Positions 58,265 to 64,000 of a stretch of DNA of 64,000 bases are shown here, piece after piece. The position numbers and the translations under genes are program-made. Position 1 is the first letter of the stretch, and every line of letters starts with the position of its first letter. The stretch is taken from positions 248,001 through 312,000 of the forward strand of contig NZ_CP069535.1 of assembly GCF_016889805.1 (NCBI RefSeq), in the 5' to 3' direction. The notes under the pieces are model-generated. The model had not been told where the DNA came from, searched no databases, and saw nothing but the letters and a program-made list of their open reading frames with translations. The DNA comes from Rhodanobacter sp. FDAARGOS 1247 (lineage in GTDB: Bacteria; Pseudomonadota; Gammaproteobacteria; Xanthomonadales; Rhodanobacteraceae).

Positions 58265-59266
58265 ATGGGTGCGACGCGCTACACCGCCCGGCTCAGCCGC
58301 CTTGGCGATCAGGACATCGTGGTGCTGACGGACGTCGACGGCGGCCGCTGCATCCGCATCGCGCGACGTGGCGCGGCCCTGCTCAGCTTCGAGGCCGATG
58401 TCGACGGCACAACCCGCGACCTCGCCGCAGGCTATGAAGACGCCAGTGAGATCGTGCACCGGCCGGGTTCGCGCTTCGCGATCATGGTGCCGTTCGCCGG
58501 CCGCATCGCCGATGCGCGCTATGACTTCGACGGCCAGCCGCAGGATCTCGATCCGGGCGTCACTGGCGCCGATCGGGCCAGCCGCCACGGCTTCGTGCGC
58601 GACGCGGTGTTCGAGGTCGCCGACCTGGGTGCGGACGACGATGCCGCCCGGGTCACCTTGCGCACCAGCGCGATCCGCCCGCAGCCGGGCTATCCGCACG
58701 CGATCGACCTAGCGGTGACGTTCACCCTCGACTACGCCGGACTCGGCCTGGAGGCCGTCATGCGCAACGTCAGCGACAGTGCGGCGCCGTGCTTCTTCGG
58801 CTGGCACCCGTACTTCCGCGTGGCCGATGGCGAGGTCGACGACTGGCAGTTGCAGGTTCCCGCGCAGACCCTGATCCGCACCGGCGCCGACCTGATCGCG
58901 CTGGCCGGCGCCGAGGCGTATGTACCGCTGGACGATGCGCCGGCGCTGGATTTCCGCCGGCCGCGGCTGATCGGCGACAGCATCCTCGACCAGGGTTATA
59001 CCGACCTGGCGGCCGACGCCGATGGCCGCATCCGCACCCGCCTGGTCGATCCGGCCAGCGGCTTCGCCGTCACGGTGTGGCAGGAGCGCGGCGTGATGCA
59101 CGCGTTCACCGCCGACACGGTGAGCCGCGATGCGCGCCGCGCGATCGCGCTGGAGCCGATGGAATGCATGGCCGACGCCTTCAACCGTCCCGAATGCGCC
59201 GCGGCGATCCGGCTGGAGCCCGGCGCCGTGCGCATTTTCCGCTGTGGTGTGGAGATCGAATCGTGA
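58265..59266 (+). CDS. Aldose 1-epimerase-like protein
   Basis: A 333-residue beta-sandwich protein of the galactose-mutarotase superfamily. RFAIMVPFAGRIADARYDFD, ASRHGFVRDAVFEV (catalytic-His region) and FFGWHPYFRVADG (second His) follow the family pattern, and IALEPMECMADAFN supplies the Glu-base region. It would interconvert sugar anomers in the cytosol or periplasm; no signal peptide is visible. Its stop overlaps the GTG of the next gene (GTGA), making a coupled pair. The exact sugar is unknown. Confidence 0.85.
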   Translation: MGATRYTARLSRLGDQDIVVLTDVDGGRCIRIARRGAALLSFEADVDGTTRDLAAGYEDASEIVHRPGSRFAIMVPFAGRIADARYDFDGQPQDLDPGVTGADRASRHGFVRDAVFEVADLGADDDAARVTLRTSAIRPQPGYPHAIDLAVTFTLDYAGLGLEAVMRNVSDSAAPCFFGWHPYFRVADGEVDDWQLQVPAQTLIRTGADLIALAGAEAYVPLDDAPALDFRRPRLIGDSILDQGYTDLAADADGRIRTRLVDPASGFAVTVWQERGVMHAFTADTVSRDARRAIALEPMECMADAFNRPECAAAIRLEPGAVRIFRCGVEIES

Positions 59267-60213
59267 AAGATGCCCTGCCGTGTTTCGACGACATCCGCGA
59301 TGCCGCCGCGCGCATCGCCCCGCACGCGCGACCCACCCCGGTCCTGCGCAGCGCCCGGCTGGATGCGCTGGCCAACGCCGAGCTGCACTTCAAGGGCGAG
59401 CATCTGCAGCGTGGCGGCGCGTTCAAGTTCCGCGGCGCCTGCAATGCCGTGTGGTCGCTCGACGACGCCACGGCGGCGCGCGGCGTGGTCACCCATTCCT
59501 CCGGCAACCACGGCAACGCGCTGGCGCTGGCCGCAGCCACCCGCGGCATCGTCGCCCACGTGGTGGTGCCCGAAGGCGCGGTGCGCGCCAAGCTGGAGGC
59601 GATCGAGCGCGCCGGCGCGATCCTGCATCGCTGCGCGCCGACCCAGGCGGCCCGCGAGGCGAAGTGCGCCGAAGTGCAGCGCGACACCGGCGCCGAGCTG
59701 GTGCATCCGTATGCCGACACGCGGGTGATGGCCGGGCAGGGCACGCTCGCCCTCGAACTGCTGCAGCAGGCCGGCGCGCTGGACGCGCTGATCACCCCGG
59801 TCGGTGGTGGCGGCCTGGCCAGTGGCGTGGCGATCGCCGCCCACGGTCTCGACCCGGCGCTGGCGCTGTTCGGCGCCGAGCCGCTGGGCGCCGACGACGC
59901 GGCGCGCTCGCTGGCCCGGGGCACGCGGGTCACCAGCGTGGTGCCCGACACCGTCTGCGACGGCCTGCGCGCCCTGATCGGCGAGCGCAACCTCGACGCG
60001 CTGCGCGCTCATCATGTCGAGGTGATCACCGTCAGCGACGCGGAGACCATCGCGGCCATGCAGTTGCTGTGGACCGAGCTGAAGCAGGTGGTGGAAGTGT
60101 CCAGCGCCACCGTGCTGGCGGCGATCCTGCAGCAGCCGCAACGCTTCGCCGGCAAGCGCGTCGGCGTGGTGCTGACCGGCGGCAACGTGGATCTCGCCGC
60201 GTTGCCGTGGTGA
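59263..60213 (+). CDS. PLP-dependent serine/threonine dehydratase-like enzyme
   Basis: A 316-residue type II PLP enzyme starting at GTG 59263. The catalytic lysine is Lys55 in RGGAFKFRGACNAV, the phosphate/substrate loop is HSSGNHGNALALAAA, and the PLP-phosphate loop is PVGGGGLASG. The length matches serine racemase or catabolic threonine dehydratases without a regulatory domain, and those two cannot be separated by sequence here. It probably deaminates Ser/Thr, or racemises serine. It follows the epimerase gene with overlap, and converges on an EamA transporter gene with adjacent stops. Confidence 0.88.
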   Translation: MKDALPCFDDIRDAAARIAPHARPTPVLRSARLDALANAELHFKGEHLQRGGAFKFRGACNAVWSLDDATAARGVVTHSSGNHGNALALAAATRGIVAHVVVPEGAVRAKLEAIERAGAILHRCAPTQAAREAKCAEVQRDTGAELVHPYADTRVMAGQGTLALELLQQAGALDALITPVGGGGLASGVAIAAHGLDPALALFGAEPLGADDAARSLARGTRVTSVVPDTVCDGLRALIGERNLDALRAHHVEVITVSDAETIAAMQLLWTELKQVVEVSSATVLAAILQQPQRFAGKRVGVVLTGGNVDLAALPW

Positions 60214-61095
60214 TCAGGCGCGGCGTTTCGCACCCACGCCGCTGACCGCCACCAGCCCGGCCAGCACGAACACGATGCCCAGCAGCTCCATCATCGACGG
60301 CTGCTCGTGCAGGATCAGCCACGCCAGCAGCACGCTGACGATCGGCACGCCCAGGCTGGAAATGCTGGCCACCGTGGTCGGCAGCCGCTGCAGCACGATC
60401 GACCACAGCCACCAGGCCAGGCTGGAAGCCAGCAGCACGCTGTAGGCCAGCCCCGCGACGAAGGCCGCGTTCCACTCGATCGCCCGCTCCGGCACCGCCA
60501 GCGCGATCGCGCCCAGCACCACGCCGCCCAGCAGCATCTGCCACGCGGTGAGGTTGAGCACCGACGGCGCGTGCCGCTGGAACATCCGCTTGCTGAGCAC
60601 CGTGCCGGCCGCCCAGGCCGCGCCGCCGGCGATCGCCAGCGTGGTGCTCAGCGCGCTGCCCAGTTCATGCCACGGTTCGATGATGCAGAGCAGCCCGATC
60701 GCCGCCAGCCCCACGCCGATCCAGTGACGTCGCGTGGGCCGGTCGCCCAGCACCAGCCAGGCCAGCAGCACCGCCCAGAACGGCATGGTGTAGGCGAGCA
60801 GGGCGACATGCCCGGCGCCACCGCCGATCAGCGCCCATTGCTCCAGCCCCTGGAACGCGGTGGTCTGGCACAGCCCGATCAGCAGGGTGGGCAACAGCGG
60901 CGGTGGCCGCAGCGACTGCCGCGACAGCAGCAGCGCGCCGAACAGCACGGCGGCGCCGAGCAGGTAACGCAGCGCCGCGAAATGGAACGGGCCGGCATAC
61001 GCCAGCACCTGTTTCATCACGACCCAGCTGTACGCCCAGATCAGGATGGTGACGAACAGCGCGGACAGCGCGCCGCGTGAGGGCGAGGGCGACAT
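60214..61095 (-). CDS. EamA-family (DMT) transporter
   Basis: A 293-residue inner-membrane protein with ten predicted helices and the two EamA repeats (LRYLLGAAVLFGALLL in the first; WQMLLGGVVLGAIALAVPER in the second). GAGHVALLAYTMPFWAVLLA is a family-typical segment. Such drug/metabolite transporters export amino acids, purines or other metabolites; the substrate is unknown. It lies convergently after the dehydratase gene and diverges from tag. Confidence 0.9.
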   Translation of the reverse strand: MSPSPSRGALSALFVTILIWAYSWVVMKQVLAYAGPFHFAALRYLLGAAVLFGALLLSRQSLRPPPLLPTLLIGLCQTTAFQGLEQWALIGGGAGHVALLAYTMPFWAVLLAWLVLGDRPTRRHWIGVGLAAIGLLCIIEPWHELGSALSTTLAIAGGAAWAAGTVLSKRMFQRHAPSVLNLTAWQMLLGGVVLGAIALAVPERAIEWNAAFVAGLAYSVLLASSLAWWLWSIVLQRLPTTVASISSLGVPIVSVLLAWLILHEQPSMMELLGIVFVLAGLVAVSGVGAKRRA

Positions 61096-61174
61096 GGGAA
61101 ACCGGGCGCGGATGGGGCGACAAGTCTAGCGGGCTGGGTTAGCTTGTGCGGCACCTCGTGAGCACAAGCCCGCC

Positions 61175-61762
61175 ATGACCAGGACCACCGAACCGCACCG
61201 TTGCCAATGGGCCGCCGCCGGCGACGCCCTGATGCGCGACTACCACGACACCGAATGGGGCACGCCGCTGCACGACGACCGCGGCCTGTTCGAGTTCCTC
61301 TGCCTGGAAGGCGCCCAGGCCGGCCTGTCGTGGCGCACCGTGCTCAACAAGCGCGACAACTACCGCAAGGCCTTCCACGATTTCGAGATCGCCCGGGTGG
61401 CCGCGATGAGCGATCGCGAGCTGGAAAAATGCCTGCTCGATCCCGGCATCATCCGCAACCGCCTCAAGGTCTCCTCGGTCCGCGACAACGCCGTCGCCGC
61501 GCAGAAGGTGATCGGGGAATTCGGCAGTCTGGACGTCTGGCTGTGGTCCTTCGTCGACGGCAAGCCGCTGCGCAATCGCTGGCGCGAACAGGCCGAGGTG
61601 CCGGCCAGCACCGAACTGTCCGACCGCATGAGCAAGACACTGAAGAAACGCGGCTTTCGCTTCGTGGGCACCACCATCTGCTACTCGCTGCTGCAGGCCA
61701 CCGGGATGATCAACGATCACCTGGTGGGCTGCTTCCGGCACAAGGCGTGCACGGAGGCTTGA
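61175..61762 (+). CDS. tag: DNA-3-methyladenine glycosylase I
   Basis: A 195-residue helix-hairpin-helix glycosylase of the usual length. RCQWAAAGDALMRDYHDTEW carries the N-terminal zinc-site Cys and His, followed by WGTPLHDDRGLFEFLCLEGA with the active-site Glu region and AGLSWRTVLNKRDNYRKAF. The C-terminal SATGMINDHLVGC-like segment (QATGMINDHLVGCFRH) supplies the remaining zinc ligands. It removes 3-methyladenine from alkylated DNA, in the base-excision pathway. It is a single gene here. Confidence 0.96.
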   Translation: MTRTTEPHRCQWAAAGDALMRDYHDTEWGTPLHDDRGLFEFLCLEGAQAGLSWRTVLNKRDNYRKAFHDFEIARVAAMSDRELEKCLLDPGIIRNRLKVSSVRDNAVAAQKVIGEFGSLDVWLWSFVDGKPLRNRWREQAEVPASTELSDRMSKTLKKRGFRFVGTTICYSLLQATGMINDHLVGCFRHKACTEA

Positions 61763-61807
61763 GTCGCAGGGCCATAGGCTGAACCTTCGAATCCCCGGAG
61801 TCTTCGC

Positions 61808-62467
61808 ATGCGCAATCTGGATTTCAGTTCGTGGCACGGGCTGCTAACGACACTGCTCGGGCTGGCGGTGATCACCCTGATCGGCGTCGGTATCCGTCTG
61901 CTGGCGATGCAGACGATCCAGCAGCGGCGCGAGCGCGAGAACCGGCAGATCAACGAACGCCTGCGCACGCTGATCGCCGCGTACAAGACGCTGGGCGGTT
62001 CCTTCACCGGCAATCTCGCGGTCGATCCCGCTCACTTGCGCGAGCTACGGCAGCGGGAGCTGCCGGAGGGGCGCGACGACTCCGGCAGCGATCGTTCGCG
62101 GCGTATACGCGACGCCGTCGAGGCGGCGTTGTCGGACATCATCCTGCTCGGCACCGAGGAGCAGGTGCGGCTGGCGGCAAGCGCTGCGGAGGAACTCGTC
62201 GCCGGGCGGCCCACGCACACCGCCGAACTGGTCGCGTCGCTGCGCGACTTCATTCGCCGGGTGCTGGATCTGGAACCGGTGCCGACCCATCTGTCCATTC
62301 CGAAACAGGGCCCCACCCGGGTCGCGGCCTCGCGCGGCAAGGGTGATGGCGCGAAGGACGGCGGCAAAGGTGGTGGTGCCAAGGGCGGCGGCGGAATGGG
62401 TGGCGGCATGGGCGGTGGCGGCATGGGTTTCGGTGCCGGCGATGACGGGCAGGATCATCATCACTGA
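61808..62467 (+). CDS. Membrane-anchored protein with glycine-rich C-terminus
   Basis: A 219-residue protein of unknown function. One N-terminal transmembrane helix (about residues 12-34: LLTTLLGLAVITLIGVGIRL) is followed by a charged helical region (QQRRERENRQINERLRTLI) and a helical middle domain (ALSDIILLGTEEQVRLAASA). The last ~45 residues are Gly/Lys/Met-rich (GGGMGGGMGGGGMGFG) and end with DDGQDHHH, which could bind metal. It follows tag by 45 bases on the same strand. Confidence 0.8.
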   Translation: MRNLDFSSWHGLLTTLLGLAVITLIGVGIRLLAMQTIQQRRERENRQINERLRTLIAAYKTLGGSFTGNLAVDPAHLRELRQRELPEGRDDSGSDRSRRIRDAVEAALSDIILLGTEEQVRLAASAAEELVAGRPTHTAELVASLRDFIRRVLDLEPVPTHLSIPKQGPTRVAASRGKGDGAKDGGKGGGAKGGGGMGGGMGGGGMGFGAGDDGQDHHH

Positions 62468-62567
62468 GGGCTCGGTACGACCGACGGCATGAGCCGCTTC
62501 GCCTGCCATGGGCTTTGCGCGCGATCGCAGGCATCATGGCCACCGTTGTCCCCGTCGGCCCCCACCC

Positions 62568-63449
62568 GTGTCCCCACGTTCCGATTACGCCCCGGTGTTG
62601 TTCGCGGTCGCCATGCTGCTGGTCAGCATGGTGTCGTACCAGTGCGGCGCCGCGCTGGCCAAGCAGCTGTTTCCGCTGATCGGTGCGCAGGGCGCCACGG
62701 CGTGCCGGCTGGGCCTGGGCGCGCTGATCCTGCTGCTGGTGCGGCGACCGTGGCGCACGCCGCGGCGCACGCGCGACGTGCGTGCGCTGTGGGGCTACGG
62801 CTTGTCGATCGGCGCGATGAACCTGGTGTTCTACATGTCGCTGCGCACGATCCCGCTGGGCATCGCGGTGGCGCTCGAGTTCACCGGGCCACTGGCGCTG
62901 GCGCTGTTCGGCTCGCGCCGCTGGCTGGATTTTGCGTGGATCGCCCTGGTGCTGGCGGGACTGGCCCTGCTGTTGCCGTTGCGCGGGCAGGCGCAGGCGC
63001 TCGATCCGGTGGGCGTGATGTACGCGCTGGCCGCCGGCGTGGGCTGGGCGCTGTACATCGTGCTGGGCCAGAAGGCGGGCGCGGCGCACGGCGCGGACAC
63101 GGTGACCTTGGGCACCTGCATCGCGGCGCTGCTGGCCATCCCGTTCGGCGTGGCGCACGCCGGCAGCGCGCTGTTCGCGCCTGCGTTGCTGCCGCTGGCG
63201 CTGGGCGTGGCCGTGCTCAGCTCGGCCCTGCCGTACTCGCTGGAGATGCTGGCGCTGACCCGCCTGCCCACGCGCAGCTTCGGTACCCTGCTGAGCCTGG
63301 AACCGGCCATCGCGGCGCTCGCCGGCGTGGGCTTCCTCGGCGAACACCTGAGCTTGCTGCAGTGGCTGGCGATCGTGGCGATCATCGTCGCCGCGGCCGG
63401 CACGGCACTCAGCGTGCGCCGACCGGTGGCCGAACCGCCGCTCAACTGA
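62568..63449 (+). CDS. EamA-family transporter, RhtA-like
   Basis: A 293-residue, ten-helix drug/metabolite exporter. Start at GTG 62568 (VSPRSDYAPVLFAVAMLL) gives the length of E. coli RhtA (295); the earlier ATG at 62508 has a non-protein-like prefix. MVSYQCGAALAKQLFPLIGA and TACRLGLGALILL match the RhtA N-terminus, and RLPTRSFGTLLSLEPAIAAL is the second-repeat signature. RhtA exports threonine and homoserine. Two EamA genes lie within 2.5 kb, separated by tag and the glycine-rich protein. Confidence 0.88.
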   Translation: MSPRSDYAPVLFAVAMLLVSMVSYQCGAALAKQLFPLIGAQGATACRLGLGALILLLVRRPWRTPRRTRDVRALWGYGLSIGAMNLVFYMSLRTIPLGIAVALEFTGPLALALFGSRRWLDFAWIALVLAGLALLLPLRGQAQALDPVGVMYALAAGVGWALYIVLGQKAGAAHGADTVTLGTCIAALLAIPFGVAHAGSALFAPALLPLALGVAVLSSALPYSLEMLALTRLPTRSFGTLLSLEPAIAALAGVGFLGEHLSLLQWLAIVAIIVAAAGTALSVRRPVAEPPLN

Positions 63450-63643
63450 GCAGGTTCGTCAACGGCCCTCCTGCGTTTGCTTCGTCCACCGCTGCGTGCA
63501 GCTTAATGAAAAGAGTAGATCTCGGCGCCACTAACTAATGTCCGCTCTTGGGTTCATTTGCATGATTGACGGTCACCCTGCGGAGTGCTTTTTGGGCGAC
63601 GTCAAAGCAGAGCGCTGGACAAATGGTGGTTCGGAACGAAGGG
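63450..63643. other. Intergenic junction before the right-hand accessory gene
   Basis: 194 bases with no convincing gene; a 61-codon plus-strand ORF starting at 63538 is antisense to the partial gene and is not believed. It carries GTCCGCTCTTGG (63540-63551), the inverse complement of CCAAGAGCGGAC, one base different from the motif at 6130-6141. Confidence 0.45.
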
Positions 63644-64000
63644 TCACTCATGCTGCATGGCCTGCTCTAGCCTGCCCCTATTTGCGGCCCCGAGCTTTTG
63701 CAGCCCCAGTGCGTGGGTCATAGCGTAGAGGGCTTCTTCTCCGAGCTTTCCTTTAGCTCTTACTTCATGGGCTAACGCGCCAAGCTCTTGAATGCAGATT
63801 TCGTCGACCGAACGAATATTGTTTTCATCGATAGGGCGGCGAAAAGCGAGTGTGGCACTGGAGCCTTGATCGCTGGGCCAGAAAAAGGCTCCGACATCTT
63901 CGCTTGAACTCTGGTGTACTTGATTTGCGATAAGGATGACGCGATCGCGGATACGTCCGCCCGTACGAAGCCAGCCATGTGCCCTGGCGATGCGGCGAGC
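63644..64000 (-). CDS. C-terminal part of a DUF3320-like (DUF4011-type helicase) protein, 5' end outside the window
   Basis: The frame is open from base 64000 to the stop at 63644, giving 118 residues with no start in the window. It begins ARRIARAHGWLRTGGRIRDR, a pattern typical of the DUF3320 domain at the C-terminus of very large Upf1-like DUF4011 helicases, and continues LAFRRPIDENNIRSVDEICI with ALAHEVRAKGKLGEEALYAM. The codon use (GCT, CTT, ATT, AAT) is less GC-rich than in the core genes nearby. These large proteins are often in defence islands. Identity rests on this short region, so it is tentative. Confidence 0.6.
   Translation of the reverse strand, partial: ARRIARAHGWLRTGGRIRDRVILIANQVHQSSSEDVGAFFWPSDQGSSATLAFRRPIDENNIRSVDEICIQELGALAHEVRAKGKLGEEALYAMTHALGLQKLGAANRGRLEQAMQHE

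Noticed and set aside
55862..59266. A 1134-codon open frame on the plus strand, antisense to pepN and reading into the epimerase gene
   Set aside because: It is a GC-rich shadow: the antisense product is Arg/Gly/Val/His-rich without domains up to the true epimerase start at 58265, whereas the minus frame encodes complete PepN.
63538..63723. A 61-codon plus-strand ORF near the right end
   Set aside because: It is antisense to the partial DUF3320-like gene, which has better coding character.

Overview
The window is about 64 kb of GC-rich chromosome (clearly above 60% G+C by eye) with dense, mostly housekeeping genes of gammaproteobacterial type. The gene content (rpoD, dtd, def-fmt-rsmB, a LysM protein diverging from def, dprA-topA-tsaC, purD, tex, mnmG, pepN), the lysine/alanine tail on TopA and the perfect Clp/CRP-type site suggest the Lysobacterales (Xanthomonadales), probably Rhodanobacteraceae. 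That assignment is inference from gene content and base composition; no search was run.

Layout. 1-4.1 kb: a truncated beta-propeller protein, a cytochrome b561/catalase-like peroxidase pair and a secreted M4 metalloprotease. 4.3-6 kb: a TPR-sulfotransferase. 6.2-9.3 kb: a lower-GC accessory island with its own strong promoter, encoding a SLATT-like membrane protein, an AGS-C-type CD-NTase and a second, SMODS-type nucleotidyltransferase; this looks like a CBASS-like antiphage operon with two cyclase-like enzymes. 9.5-15.8 kb: a large YadA-like adhesin, a small exported NTF2-fold protein and a MalT-like regulator. 15.9-19 kb: MtfA, TspO, a photolyase and, overlapping the photolyase start, the stump of an ECF sigma factor. 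19.2-20.1 kb: a tRNA-Ile(CAU) gene interrupted after the anticodon by a 254-nt group I intron, with an HNH endonuclease gene beside it. 20-22.6 kb: rpoD and dtd. 22.6-34.8 kb: an LPS/surface-glycan cluster (acyltransferase, several glycosyltransferases, UDP-glucuronate decarboxylase, O-antigen ligase). 34.8-46.2 kb: rsmB-fmt-def, a LysM protein, dprA, topA, tsaC, an AMP-dependent ligase resembling aryl-polyene ligases, and purD. 46.4-54.7 kb: a lipoprotein, an EstA-like esterase autotransporter, tex, an RDD protein and mnmG. 54.7-55.45 kb: a long non-coding interval with two near-consensus sigma-54 promoters, one heading a structured candidate sRNA with its own terminator and one (with a perfect CRP/Clp palindrome) heading a 61-residue acidic orphan protein. 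55.5-63.4 kb: pepN, an aldose epimerase-like protein, a threonine dehydratase-like enzyme, two EamA transporters, tag and a glycine-rich membrane protein. The last 357 bases encode, on the minus strand, the C-terminus of a DUF3320-like protein with a lower-GC composition, so the right edge enters a second accessory region.

The most notable items are the group I intron/HNH pair, the two-nucleotidyltransferase SLATT operon and the sigma-54 sRNA/small-protein interval.
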